This document shows positions 55,441 to 63,968 of a DNA stretch of 64,000 nucleotides, in pieces. Origin of the DNA: JAWKJY01 sp041393535 (GTDB taxonomy: Bacteria > Actinomycetota > Thermoleophilia > Gaiellales > Gaiellaceae); assembly GCA_041393535.1 (NCBI GenBank), contig JAWKJY010000006.1, positions 124,001-188,000 of the forward strand, in the 5' to 3' direction. The position numbers and the translations under genes were made by a program. The notes under the pieces are model-generated. The model was not told the origin of the DNA. It saw only the letters and a program-made list of their open reading frames with translations, and did not search any database. The first letter of the stretch is position 1; each line of letters opens with the position of its first letter.

Positions 55441-55550
55441 CGGACACGTCCCCTCGGGCCGCGCGAGGGGCCACCCCGCGCCTCCACCCGCTATCGAGCG
55501 TAGCGGCGAATCCGTCACGCGTGGGACACGGGACCGTGCAGGAAGCGTGA
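55441..55550 (-). repeat. Intergenic element copy 2
   Basis: Canonical orientation is the minus strand. It has CACGGTCCCGTG, GCGTGACGGATTCG, GCTACGCTCGATAGCGGG (core at 55489-55495), GGAGGCGCGGGGTGG, and CCCCTCG pairing with CGAGGGG around CGCGGCC. A 42-nt block (55464-55505) is identical to copy 4. It lies between the SDR and E1 beta genes, which are on the same strand; no ORF spans it. Confidence 0.55.
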
Positions 55551-55646
55551 CGATGTCTCCCCGGCGGCCACGACGCTCCCAGGGGGAGCGGCCATCGCTC
55601 GGGACGCCTCGCCCGCCACGGGGTCGAGTATCGTCCCCAGCGCAGG

Positions 55647-56618
55647 ATGAGCGACGTCACGTACCTCGAGGCGATCCGCGCCGCGATGGCGCACGCGATG
55701 GCCGACGACCCCCGGGTCTTCCTCATGGGCGAGGACGTCGGGCACTTCGGCGGCCCGTTCGGGGTGACCAAGGGCCTGCTCGAGGAGTTCGGCCCCGAGC
55801 GCGTGATCGACACGCCGATCTCCGAGGAGGGGTTCGTCGGCGCGGCGCTCGGCGCCGCCTGGATGGGCGAGCGGCCCATCGCGGAGCTCCAGTTCGCGGA
55901 CTTCATCTCCACCTGCTTCGACCCACTCGTGACCGTCGCCGCGAAGACCCACTGGCGATCGGGCATCCGCTTCCCCGTCGTCGTGCGAGCCCCCTTCGGC
56001 GGCGGCGTCCGCGGCGGCCCCTTCCACGCCTCCTGCCCGGAGGGCTGGTTCGTCGGGGTCGCCGGCCTCAAGGTCGTCGCGCCCGGCACGATCGAGGACG
56101 CCTACGGGCTCCTGCGCAGCGCCATCGAGGACGACGACCCGGTCATCTACTTCGAGCACAAGGGCCTCTACCGCCGGCTTCGCGGCGAGCTGCCGTCGCC
56201 CGCCACGCGGACGCCGATCGGCCGCGCGCGCGTCGCGCGCGAGGGCACCGACCTCACGGTCGTGACGTACGGCGCCGGAGTCGAGCTCGCACGCCGCACG
56301 GCCGAGGACGTCGCCGGCGAGGCGTCGGTCGAGGTCGTCGACCTGCGGACGATCTGGCCGGTCGACGAGGACGCGATCCTCACCTCCATCGAGAAGACCT
56401 CGCGCGTGCTGGTGCTGCAGGAGGCCGCCCGCTCGACCGGCGCTGCCGGCCACCTGATGTCGCTGATCGCCCGGAGGGCGTTCGAGCTGCTCGACGCGCC
56501 CCCGGCGCTCCACGCTCCCGTCGACACGCCCGTACCGTTCGCACCCGAGCTCGAGGATGCGTACCTCCCGAGCACCACCTCGCTGACCCAGGCCATCCGT
56601 GAGCTCCTCGCCTACTGA
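55647..56618 (+). CDS. 2-oxoacid dehydrogenase E1 component, beta subunit
   Basis: 323 residues, the usual E1 beta length. Motifs: VFLMGEDVGHFGGPFGVTKG, IDTPISEEGFVGAALGAAWM, HWRSGIRFPVVVRAPFGGGV and a C-terminal thioredoxin-fold-like half (LQEAARSTGAAGHLMSLIAR). With the alpha subunit it forms a TPP-dependent heterotetramer that decarboxylates pyruvate, acetoin or branched 2-oxoacids. Its end overlaps the alpha start by 20 nt. No E2 or E3 gene is in the window. The order beta before alpha is the reverse of the common order. Confidence 0.9.
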   Translation: MSDVTYLEAIRAAMAHAMADDPRVFLMGEDVGHFGGPFGVTKGLLEEFGPERVIDTPISEEGFVGAALGAAWMGERPIAELQFADFISTCFDPLVTVAAKTHWRSGIRFPVVVRAPFGGGVRGGPFHASCPEGWFVGVAGLKVVAPGTIEDAYGLLRSAIEDDDPVIYFEHKGLYRRLRGELPSPATRTPIGRARVAREGTDLTVVTYGAGVELARRTAEDVAGEASVEVVDLRTIWPVDEDAILTSIEKTSRVLVLQEAARSTGAAGHLMSLIARRAFELLDAPPALHAPVDTPVPFAPELEDAYLPSTTSLTQAIRELLAY

Positions 56619-57636
56619 TCAGCCGGACGCGCCGGTCGAGGTGCTGCCCGCCTCCGAGGCGCCGTCGGTGCCGCGCGCCGTCCGCCTCGAGCTCTTCCGC
56701 CTCTGCCTGCTCCAGCGCCTCGCGGAGGAGCGCGTGATGAACCTCTACCGGCAGGGGCGCATCGCGGGCTCGGTCTACACCGGCAGGGGGCAGGAGGGCG
56801 TCGCTGCGGGCGCGGGGCTCGCGCTCGGCCCGGACGACGTCGTCGCGCCGCTGAACCGCGAGCTCGCCTGCCACCTGGCCCGCGGCGTGACCGTCGCGGA
56901 CTACTTCCGCAACTTCCTCGGCAGGGGCACCGGCCCGACCCGCGGCCGCGACGGGAACATGCACTTCGGGATGCGCGACCGGAACGTCTTCCCGCTCGTC
57001 TCGATGCTCGGGGACCTCTGCCCCGTCACCGTGGGCGCGGCGCTCGCGTTCAAGCGGCGCCGGGAGCCTCGCGTCGCGATGACGTTCTGGGGCGACGGGG
57101 CGATGTGCACCGGCGACGTCCACGAGGGGCTCAACCTCGCCGGAGTGCTTCACGTCCCGGCCGTCTTCGTGATCCAGAACAACCAGTACGCCTACTCGAC
57201 CCCGACGTCGCGAGAGATGGTCAACACGAACATCGCCGAGCGGATCCGCGGCGGCTGGTCGATTCCCGCGGAGTCGGTCGACGGGACGGACGCGCTGGCG
57301 GTCTACGAGACCGTGCGGGCAGCCGTCGAGAGGGCCCGCGCCGGCGAGGGCCCGCAGGCGATCGAGGCGAAGTCGCTCCGGATCGAGGGCCACGCGGCGC
57401 ACGACGACGCACGCTACGTCCCCGCCGAGCTGCGGCACGAGTACTCGGCGCGGCTCGATCCGATCGAGCGGCTCGCGGCGCGCCTGCGCCTGGACGGCCA
57501 TCCGGGCGAGGTCGTCGACGCGATGCGGGCGCAGGCGCTCGACGAGGTGAACGCAGCCCTCGCGGAGGCAGAGCAGGCGCCGCCGCCGGATCCGTCCACG
57601 ATCGAGGACGGCGTCTACTCGAACCCGCTCCGCTAG
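56599..57636 (+). CDS. 2-oxoacid dehydrogenase E1 component, alpha subunit
   Basis: 345 residues. The TPP motif is GDGAMCTGDVHEGLNLAGVL starting at residue 165, continuing to NNQYAYSTPTSR near residue 194. RGRDGNMHFGMRDRNVFPLV and SLRIEGHAAHDDARYVP are typical acetoin/branched-chain E1 alpha blocks. GTG at 56599 gives a disordered 25-residue N-terminus; it overlaps the beta gene by 20 nt, indicating coupling. Substrate (acetoin, pyruvate or branched 2-oxoacid) is not decidable. Confidence 0.92.
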   Translation: MSSSPTDQPDAPVEVLPASEAPSVPRAVRLELFRLCLLQRLAEERVMNLYRQGRIAGSVYTGRGQEGVAAGAGLALGPDDVVAPLNRELACHLARGVTVADYFRNFLGRGTGPTRGRDGNMHFGMRDRNVFPLVSMLGDLCPVTVGAALAFKRRREPRVAMTFWGDGAMCTGDVHEGLNLAGVLHVPAVFVIQNNQYAYSTPTSREMVNTNIAERIRGGWSIPAESVDGTDALAVYETVRAAVERARAGEGPQAIEAKSLRIEGHAAHDDARYVPAELRHEYSARLDPIERLAARLRLDGHPGEVVDAMRAQALDEVNAALAEAEQAPPPDPSTIEDGVYSNPLR

Positions 57637-57752
57637 GCGGGCCGGCCCCGACCGGGGGCGTCGCCCGCAACGGCCCCGGACGCGTCGCCGATCCGGTGGA
57701 CGGCCCGGACGCACGCCCGCGCGGGCCATGTCCTCCCGTGACACGGCCGATC

Positions 57753-57882
57753 GGGACACGTCACCGGTCGCGCAGCCCCACCCAGGGTGGGAGGGACCCA
57801 CCACCCATGGTGACGGGCGCGCGCGTCTGACGATAGGGCGCGTGCGCGAATCGTCACGATTCCGGCACGGTCCCGGCACGGA
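57753..57882 (-). repeat. Intergenic element copy 3 (divergent)
   Basis: Canonical orientation is the minus strand: CCGTGCCGG, CGTGACGATTCGCGCACGCG, CTATCGTC at the core position, then CGTCACC pairing with GGTGACG about 45 nt on. In between lies the palindrome CCCACC-CTG-GGTGGG, shared with copy 1. The core differs from GATAGCG. It sits between the convergent E1 alpha and TetR genes. No ORF is supported in 57637-57951. Confidence 0.4.
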
Positions 57883-57951
57883 CGGCGACGCCAACGGCGG
57901 CCCGCCGGCCCGGGCTCCGTCTCGGGCCGGGGCGCGGGCGCGGGCGCGGGC

Positions 57952-58542
57952 CTACCCGCCCGACGCCCAGCCGCGCTCGAGCAGGGCGAGCACCGTCGCG
58001 CGCGAGCGCTCGATGCCCCAGCGGTGGTGCACGCGCAGGTGGCGGTACGTCCGACCGACGACGTTCATCAGCACCGTCGCCGTCTCGTCCGGATCGACCG
58101 GGCGGATCGACCCGTCCGCCATGCCGTCCTCGAGCAGCCGGACGAGCGGGCCGGTGAACTCGGCGCGCGACAGCGCCTCCTCGGACGGCTCCTCGTGGAA
58201 CAGGCGCGCGTTCGCGTCCTCGTCGAGCGCGCCCATCAGGTCGAGCTGCTCCTCCTCGACGTCGCAGATCGCCGCAAGCGCGAGCGCGAGCCTCGTCCGG
58301 CCGTCGCCCTGCGCGGTCAGCACGGGCCACATCGCGTCCCGGTACGCGCGCTCGTAGCGCGCGACGAAGAGCCGGAAGACCGCCTCCCTCGAGATGCCGT
58401 GCCGGTGGAGCGTCACGCGGGAGACGCCGCACTCCTGCGCGATGCGCTCGAGCGTGGTGTCACGCCAGCCGTGCCGCGCGACCGCGCGGAGCGCGCCCTC
58501 GACGAGGACGTCGTCGCTGAGCCTGCGGTCGCCTGCGGCCAT
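57952..58542 (-). CDS. TetR-family transcriptional regulator upstream of the molybdenum hydroxylase operon
   Basis: 196 residues. The helix-turn-helix is VEGALRAVARHGWRDTTLER, IAQECGVSRVTLHRH. The effector domain has DVEEEQLDLMGALDEDANAR and a C-terminal VLMNVVGRTYRHLRVHHRWG. It diverges from the hydroxylase genes at 58730, which it probably controls. ATG at 58542 gives MAAGDRRLSDDVLVEG. The intervening 187 nt holds an 18-nt hairpin and no other clear operator. Confidence 0.9.
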   Translation of the reverse strand: MAAGDRRLSDDVLVEGALRAVARHGWRDTTLERIAQECGVSRVTLHRHGISREAVFRLFVARYERAYRDAMWPVLTAQGDGRTRLALALAAICDVEEEQLDLMGALDEDANARLFHEEPSEEALSRAEFTGPLVRLLEDGMADGSIRPVDPDETATVLMNVVGRTYRHLRVHHRWGIERSRATVLALLERGWASGG

Positions 58543-58558
58543 CCGGCCGGGATCGTAG

Positions 58559-58576
58559 CGCGCCCCGACGGGCGCG
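58559..58576. promoter_or_regulatory. 18-nt palindrome in the TetR leader
   Basis: CGCGCCC-CGAC-GGGCGCG, perfect 7-4-7, 17 nt upstream of the TetR start. It is either an operator or a leader hairpin. No matching site is seen on the hydroxylase side. Confidence 0.35.
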
Positions 58577-58729
58577 TTACACGGTCGTTTCACCGCTGAT
58601 ACATCGACGTTGCAGCGACCCGATGGCGGTGTTAGCGTTGCCTCGCCGCCCGCCCGCGGCGCGAGCCCCGGGGATCCGACGAGCGGCCTCGTAGAATTCG
58701 GCCGCGAGACCACGGAACCAGGAGGAGCG

Positions 58730-59536
58730 ATGGCGGCAAGAGCCCCTGAACTGCTCGTACCGAAGAGCCCTGCCGAGGCGGTCAGGGCGTTCGGCACCGG
58801 CACCGGCGTGACGGTGCTGGCCGGCGGCACGATCGTCATGCCGGAGCTCGTGGCGGGTCGCCTCGCGCCGCGCAAGGTGCTGATGCTCGGCCACGCGAAG
58901 CTCGGCGGCGTGACCCGCGCGAAGGGGATCGTCTCGATCGGAGCGATGACCCCGATCGAGGCGCTGGTCGACGGCGACGAGCCGCTCGCGATCGCCGCCC
59001 GCCACGTCGCGGACGTCGAGATCCGCGGCCAGGCGACGGTCGGCGGCAACCTCTGTTCTGGCCCTGGCGAGGAGTCGCCGCGCGGCGACCTGCAGGCACC
59101 GCTGATCGCGCTCGGCGCCCGCGCCGTGTCGGTCGGCCGCACCGGCAAGGCGACCCAGCCGGTCGAGGAGTTCGTGCGGACGGGCCGCGGCCGTCTGCTC
59201 CTGTCGGTCGAGTACGACGACGTGCCGAGGGCCGCGGGCTACGCGGTCTCGCGCCGGCCCCACTCGCACCACTACACGGTGCTCGCCGTCGCCGCCGTCC
59301 GGAGCGCCGACGGCACCCGGGTCGCCGTCACCGGCGCCGGGCCGGTCGGATTGCGCGCGACGTCGGTCGAGAAGGCGCTCGCGGCCGGCAAGAGCGTCGA
59401 GGAGGCCGCCGCGCTCGTGCTCAGGGACGTGGGCCGGACGCTCCGCGACGACGCGCTCGCGTCCGCGTGGTACCGCGGCCGCGTGCTCCCGACGATCACC
59501 GCCCAGGCGCTCGCACGCCTCGAGGAGACCAGCTGA
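58730..59536 (+). CDS. Molybdenum hydroxylase FAD-binding subunit (CoxM/XdhB type)
   Basis: 268 residues. The FAD domain has VTVLAGGTIVMPELVAGRLA, the IRGQATVGGNLCSGPG motif (FAD ribityl and pyrophosphate binding) and a CO-dehydrogenase-flavoprotein-like C-terminal domain. It transfers electrons from the 2Fe-2S subunit to an acceptor. ATG at 58730 follows GGAGGAG. Its stop overlaps the iron-sulfur gene start (TGATG). Confidence 0.92.
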   Translation: MAARAPELLVPKSPAEAVRAFGTGTGVTVLAGGTIVMPELVAGRLAPRKVLMLGHAKLGGVTRAKGIVSIGAMTPIEALVDGDEPLAIAARHVADVEIRGQATVGGNLCSGPGEESPRGDLQAPLIALGARAVSVGRTGKATQPVEEFVRTGRGRLLLSVEYDDVPRAAGYAVSRRPHSHHYTVLAVAAVRSADGTRVAVTGAGPVGLRATSVEKALAAGKSVEEAAALVLRDVGRTLRDDALASAWYRGRVLPTITAQALARLEETS

Positions 59537-59994
59537 TGAAGCTCACCGTGAACGGGCGCGCGCTCGAGGTCGAGAGCCCGCCGCTCGCAACGCTCCTGCA
59601 CGTGCTCCGCGAGGAGCTCTCCATCACCAGCCCGAAGGCGGGCTGCCAGCAGGGCGGCTGCGGCGCCTGCACCGTCCTCGTCGACGGCGAGCCGCGCCGC
59701 TCGTGCCTGACGCCGCTCGCCGCGGTCGACGGCGCCGAGATCACCACGATCGAGGGCATCGGCTCGGCGGAGAGCCTGTCGAAGCTGCAGAAGGCGTTCA
59801 ACGAGACGTACGGCATGCAGTGCGGCTTCTGCACGCCGGGCATGATCCTCGCCGCGCACGCGCTGCTGCAGCGCACGCGGCGTCCCAATCGGCGGGAGAT
59901 CGAGACGGCGCTGGCCGGCCACGTCTGCCGCTGCACCGGGTACGTGAAGATCGTCGACGCGGTCCAGGCCGCGGCAGGAGGGAGGCGATCGTGA
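59536..59994 (+). CDS. Molybdenum hydroxylase 2Fe-2S subunit (CoxS type)
   Basis: 152 residues. The plant-type cluster motif CQQGGCGACTVLVDGEPRRS is followed by the second cluster, CGFCTPGMILAAHALL and CRCTGY. It carries two [2Fe-2S] clusters that pass electrons from the molybdenum site to FAD. Length and spacing are normal. ATG at 59536 overlaps the FAD-subunit stop; its stop overlaps the next GTG (GTGA). Confidence 0.95.
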   Translation: MKLTVNGRALEVESPPLATLLHVLREELSITSPKAGCQQGGCGACTVLVDGEPRRSCLTPLAAVDGAEITTIEGIGSAESLSKLQKAFNETYGMQCGFCTPGMILAAHALLQRTRRPNRREIETALAGHVCRCTGYVKIVDAVQAAAGGRRS

Positions 59995-61367
59995 AGGCAG
60001 TCGGCGCACGCCTTCCCCGCTACGACGGCGTCGAGCACGTCACGGGGCGCACGGTCTACGTGGACGACGTCCGCGTGCCCGGGACGCTCTGGGCCAAGGC
60101 GCTCCGCTCGCCCGTCCACCGGGGTGACATCAGGAAGCTCGACGTGCGCGCCGCGGCCAAGCTGCCCGGCGTCCACGCGATCATCACGTACAAGGACGTC
60201 CCGAAGAACGTCTACGGGCATCTCGAGGCCCTCGGCGTCCCTGCCGACGAGCCGCTGCTCGCCGAGAAGGACGTCCGCTGGAAGGGCCAGCCGATCGCGG
60301 TCGTCGCCGCCGACTCGGAGGAGGCGGCGCTCGCGGCCGTCCAGGCGATCGACCTCCAGATCAAGGAGAAGGAGCCGCTCCTCGACGTCCGCAAGGCGTT
60401 CGACCCGAAGGCGCCGCAGATCCACCAGTGGGGCAACTGGTTCCCCTACTTCGGCGGGATCGACCAGGGGCCCGACCGACGGAAGATCCGCCGGGGCGAC
60501 GTCGAGAAGGCGTTCGCCAAGGCCGACACGATCGTGCAGGGCGTCTATCGCCCGCAGGCGATCGAGCACGTGCCGCTCGAGACGCAGGTCTCCCTGACCG
60601 TGCCCGAGGCCAACGGCCGCCTGACGATCTACTCGTGCACCCAGGCGATGTACTTCTCCATGGGCGTCGTCGCCGCGCACCTCGGCCTCCCGCTGAACCG
60701 GCTGAAGTTCGTCGGCGGCACCGTCGGCGGCGGCTTCGGCGGCAAGGTCGACACGGCGACCGAGACGATCACGGCGCTGCTGGCGCTCAAGTCGAACCGC
60801 CCCGTCAAGTGGCGCTGGACGCGCGAGGAGGAGTTCCTCTGCTCGTCGACGCGCGCCGCGTGGCACATCGAGATCGCCGACGCGGTGACCAAGGACGGCT
60901 GGATCCTCGGCCGCCGAACCCTGACGCTGCACGACTCCGGCGCGTACGCGCGCTTCTCGCCCTACGGCGTCACGAAGCACGCGTTCCACCATGCCGGCGC
61001 GTACACGATCCCCAACACGTGGTTCGACGGCTTCGTCGTCTTCACGAACCGCGTGCCGTCGACCGCGATGCGGGGCTTCGGCGTCACCTCGGTCTCGTTC
61101 GCCGTCGAGACGCACATGAACCGGATCGCCCAGACGATCGGGATGGATCCATACGAGCTCCGGATGAAGAACGCGAGCCGCATCGGCGACCGGACACCGA
61201 ACGGCGTGACCCTGCACGACCCGTCGTCGGTCCCCGTGATCCAGGCGCTCGCCCAGGCCTCCGGGATGGAGCTCTCGGCCGACCTGCGCTCGATGACGAA
61301 CGCGCCGCGCAGCGGCGACCTGCTCCCGGCGCACCTCGTGGGCGCGACGGCGAAGGGAGGGCACTGA
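59991..61367 (+). CDS. Molybdenum hydroxylase large subunit, N-terminal half
   Basis: 458 residues. It starts VGARLPRYDGVEHVTGRTVY and contains the first Moco-binding segments: GGTVGGGFGGKVD, RPVKWRWTREEEF and STAMRGFGVTSVSFAVETHM. In most relatives this continues into the C-terminal part as one protein of 750-800 residues. Here it stops after LVGATAKGGH and the rest is the next gene. GTG at 59991 is 4-nt overlapped with the small-subunit stop. The C-terminal 35 residues look unstructured, which fits a natural break. Confidence 0.9.
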   Translation: MKAVGARLPRYDGVEHVTGRTVYVDDVRVPGTLWAKALRSPVHRGDIRKLDVRAAAKLPGVHAIITYKDVPKNVYGHLEALGVPADEPLLAEKDVRWKGQPIAVVAADSEEAALAAVQAIDLQIKEKEPLLDVRKAFDPKAPQIHQWGNWFPYFGGIDQGPDRRKIRRGDVEKAFAKADTIVQGVYRPQAIEHVPLETQVSLTVPEANGRLTIYSCTQAMYFSMGVVAAHLGLPLNRLKFVGGTVGGGFGGKVDTATETITALLALKSNRPVKWRWTREEEFLCSSTRAAWHIEIADAVTKDGWILGRRTLTLHDSGAYARFSPYGVTKHAFHHAGAYTIPNTWFDGFVVFTNRVPSTAMRGFGVTSVSFAVETHMNRIAQTIGMDPYELRMKNASRIGDRTPNGVTLHDPSSVPVIQALAQASGMELSADLRSMTNAPRSGDLLPAHLVGATAKGGH

Positions 61368-62473
61368 TGGCCAGGCACACCGGCCGCGGCATCGCCGCGA
61401 TCGAGTACCCGACCGGGATGAACCAGAACGGCGACCCCAGCCAGGCATGGGTGAAACTCAAGCCAGACGGGCGCGTCGACGTCTTCGCGGGGACGGTCGA
61501 CATCGGCCAGGGCTCCCGCACCGTCCACACGCAGATCGTCGCGGACACGCTGGGCGTGCCGTACGAGTGGGTCACGATGGACAACACGAACACGGACTCC
61601 TCCCCGGTCTGCACGGGGACGTTCGCCTCGCGCGGCACGTTCATCGGCGGCAACGCCGTCCGCTACGCCGCGGAGAAGGCGAAGGAGCGCGTGCTCGCGA
61701 TCGCCTCCAAGCAGCTCGAGGCCGACACGACCGACCTCGAGATCGAGGACGGCGAGGTCTACGTGCGCGGCGCCCGGGACAAGTCGATCGGCGTCTCGGA
61801 CGTCGCCGCGATCGCCACGTGGGTCGAGGGAGAGCTGATCACCGGGACGGGCGCGGCCTTCAAGCCGTTCGCCGTCGTCGACCCGGAGACCGGCGCGGTC
61901 GAGATCGAGCCGCACTCGGCCATCTCCTACGGCGGGTGCGTCGCCGACGTGACCGTCGACGACGAGACCGGCGAGGTCACGGTCGAGCGGCTGATCCAGG
62001 TCTACGACATCGGCCGCGCGCTCAACCCGACGCTCGTCGAGGGCCAGGTCGAGGGCGGCGCGATGCAGGGCCTCGGGCTCGGGCTGCTCGAGAACTGCTA
62101 CCCGTACTACCCGAGCGTCGAGCACCGGGGCGGCGAGTTCGGGACGTACCTCGCCCCGGGCATCGAGCAGCTGCCCGAGATCGAGTCGGTGCTGCTCGAG
62201 AACCCATCGGCGGACGGGCCGTTCGGCGCGAAGGCGATCGGCGAGATGGCGTCGAACTCGCAGGCGCCGGCGATCGCGGCGGCGGTCTACGACGCCGTGG
62301 GCGTCTGGGTCACGGACATGCCGATCACGCCCGAGAAGCTGCTGCGGGCGCTCGACGAGAAGGCGGCGGGCCGCCCCGAGTCGCGGCGCGACGGCAAGCG
62401 CGTGATCTACGACGAGGAGCTGTCGATCAACACGGTCGGCGCGCACGACGCGGCCGTCCGGTTCGAGTACTAG
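61367..62473 (+). CDS. Molybdenum hydroxylase large subunit, C-terminal half with catalytic Glu
   Basis: 368 residues. It has the second Moco-binding part: FAGTVDIGQGSRTVHTQIVA, SRGTFIGGNAVRYAAEKAK, YDIGRALNPTLVEGQVEGGA, and KAIGEMASNSQAPAIAAAVY with E293, the catalytic base in AIGE. ATG overlaps the stop of the N-terminal half (TGATG), so the two halves should be made at equal amounts. The substrate is unknown; the active-site Gln/Arg set cannot be assigned to xanthine, CO or aldehydes. Confidence 0.9.
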   Translation: MARHTGRGIAAIEYPTGMNQNGDPSQAWVKLKPDGRVDVFAGTVDIGQGSRTVHTQIVADTLGVPYEWVTMDNTNTDSSPVCTGTFASRGTFIGGNAVRYAAEKAKERVLAIASKQLEADTTDLEIEDGEVYVRGARDKSIGVSDVAAIATWVEGELITGTGAAFKPFAVVDPETGAVEIEPHSAISYGGCVADVTVDDETGEVTVERLIQVYDIGRALNPTLVEGQVEGGAMQGLGLGLLENCYPYYPSVEHRGGEFGTYLAPGIEQLPEIESVLLENPSADGPFGAKAIGEMASNSQAPAIAAAVYDAVGVWVTDMPITPEKLLRALDEKAAGRPESRRDGKRVIYDEELSINTVGAHDAAVRFEY

Positions 62474-62504
62474 CCGCTGGCCGCCGGCCGGCCGGTCGAG
62501 CGAT

Positions 62505-62533
62505 GCGGGGGCGGCGCGAGGCGCCGCCCCCGC
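62505..62533 (+). terminator. Hairpin after the hydroxylase operon
   Basis: GCGGGGGCGGCGC at 62505-62517 pairs with GCGCCGCCCCCGC at 62521-62533 around GAG, 32 nt after the stop of the large subunit and just before the cupin gene. It would separate or attenuate the cupin transcript. Confidence 0.6.
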
Positions 62534-62551
62534 GCGTCCCCAGGAGGAGCG

Positions 62552-62947
62552 ATGGCTGACACGAGCCCCTTCCGCACGTGGAACGGCGTCGAGCCGTTCG
62601 AGTTCGTCGACGGCGTGCGCGTGAACATGATCGGCGGCGAGCAGGTCCTGCTCTGCAAGGTCACGTACGCGCCGGGGAAGACCGTGCCGCTGCACAAGCA
62701 CGACCACACCGAGCAGGTGATGTTCATCCTCGAGGGCTCGGTCGACATGGCGATCGAGGGCGAGTGGAAGACGCTCGGCGCGGGCGACGTGGTCGTCGTC
62801 AACCGCGGGCTCCACCACGAGCTGATCTCGCCGAACGGCGTGACCTTCATGGAGGCGCTCGCCCCGGTGCCGCTCGACCACGTCGACGACCGCGGGCGTG
62901 CGCTCGTCCTCGGCCCGGACGGCGGCGCGACGCACGTCGAGCGGTAG
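62552..62947 (+). CDS. Cupin-domain protein, 131 aa
   Basis: A single cupin barrel with PLHKHDHTEQVMFILEGSV (His, His, Glu ligands) and HHELISPNG near the second motif. ATG follows AGGAGGAGC. It follows the molybdenum hydroxylase with a hairpin between. A small-molecule binding or isomerase role in the same pathway is inferred. Confidence 0.88.
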   Translation: MADTSPFRTWNGVEPFEFVDGVRVNMIGGEQVLLCKVTYAPGKTVPLHKHDHTEQVMFILEGSVDMAIEGEWKTLGAGDVVVVNRGLHHELISPNGVTFMEALAPVPLDHVDDRGRALVLGPDGGATHVER

Positions 62948-63060
62948 CCGCGCAGGCGCGGCCGCGCCGGAGGAGGACACGGGCTCCCACCCCGGGGCGC
63001 CCCACGTCTACGTGATCCGCGCGCCCGCGCGCCCGCGCCAGCCGCCGACCCGTCCCCCTC

Positions 63061-63178
63061 GGCCATGTCCCTTCCGGCCGCCCGAGGGGCCACCCCGCGC
63101 CTCCACCCGCTATCGAGCGTAGCGCCGGATCGCGCACGGGTGTGTCACGCGTGCGTGCCGGCTTCGTGCCGATTCGTC
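63061..63178 (-). repeat. Intergenic element copy 4
   Basis: Canonical orientation is the minus strand. It begins GACGAATCGGCACGAAGCC, as in copy 1, then GTGACACACCCGTGCGC, GCTACGCTCGATAGCGGG, GGAGGCGCGGGGTGG and CCCCTCGG pairing with CCGAGGGG. A 42-nt stretch (63083-63124) is identical to copy 2. It is between the convergent cupin and zinc-ribbon genes. No ORF is supported in 62948-63191. Confidence 0.55.
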
Positions 63179-63191
63179 CACGGCGACGACG

Positions 63192-63968
63192 TCAGCCGTG
63201 CGGGCCCGACGACCGGGGGCCGACGGCGGTCGGCCGCGGCGGACGCGCGCCCATGGCGTCGCCCGGCTCGATCCGCCAGCTGGCGCCGCAGCGCGGGCAG
63301 TGCACGGCGGCCGCCGCGCCACGGTCGCCGAGCGGCGTGCCGCAGGACGGGCAGAACCGGATGCGAGCTCCGTCCGCCCCGGCCTCGGGCGCCCTCCCCC
63401 AGCGGTGCAGCACCGGCACGAGCACGGTGCCGGCTGCCAGCAGGACGGCGACCACGCCGATCGCCCGCCCCATGCCCGACGAGTCGCCGGCCGCCCAGAT
63501 GGTCGTCGTCACGAGCGCGGCGAGGACGAGCGCGAGCACGGTGCTCGCACGGACGATCCAGGCACGCCGCCCGGGCAGCCGCGCGAGGCCGATCAGGCTG
63601 CCGTAGGCGATCGCGACGGCGAGGACGACGAGCGTGCCGAACGCCTGACCGAGGCGCTCGGGCGGATCGTCGAGCCAGGCGAGCACCAGCGCGAGCACGC
63701 CACCCGCCGCCGCGGCGGCGATGCCCGCGTACGGCAGCGGACCGAGGCGCCTCCGCTCGAGCGCCGGGATGCACGCGAGCACGAGGACGCCCGTCCCGGA
63801 CACGGCGAGCGACGTCAGCAGGACGCGCCGCTGCGTGTCGCCGAACTCGCCCCACGAGCGCGACGATGCCCAGCGCCGCGTTGACGGCGACCGCGACGAC
63901 GAGGCCGCGGACGAGCCAGCGCCGCGCCGAGGACGCGATCCCGAGCCGCGACCGGGCACCTCCGCCAT
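63192..63968 (-). CDS. Membrane protein with C-terminal zinc ribbon, N-terminus frameshifted
   Basis: About 258 residues, start uncertain. Four or five hydrophobic helices follow: LLTSLAVSGTGVLVLACIP, IAAAAAGGVLALVLAWL, AFGTLVVLAVAIAYGSLIGL, IVRASTVLALVLAALVTTTI, AIGVVAVLLAAGTVLVPVL. The tail has CPSCG and CPRCG, a zinc ribbon. The first helix (GLVVAVAVNAALGIVALVG) is only seen one frame off between about 63945 and 63858, so two indels are likely. ATG at 63968 is the start used here. It is a membrane-anchored protein of unknown role. The 32 nt beyond it to the window end hold nothing identifiable. Confidence 0.7.
   Translation of the reverse strand: MAEVPGRGSGSRPRRGAGSSAASSSRSPSTRRWASSRSWGEFGDTQRRVLLTSLAVSGTGVLVLACIPALERRRLGPLPYAGIAAAAAGGVLALVLAWLDDPPERLGQAFGTLVVLAVAIAYGSLIGLARLPGRRAWIVRASTVLALVLAALVTTTIWAAGDSSGMGRAIGVVAVLLAAGTVLVPVLHRWGRAPEAGADGARIRFCPSCGTPLGDRGAAAAVHCPRCGASWRIEPGDAMGARPPRPTAVGPRSSGPHG

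Noticed and set aside
57637..57951. Small ORFs inside intergenic element copy 3
   Set aside because: No ribosome sites and no conservation with the other copies at the protein level.
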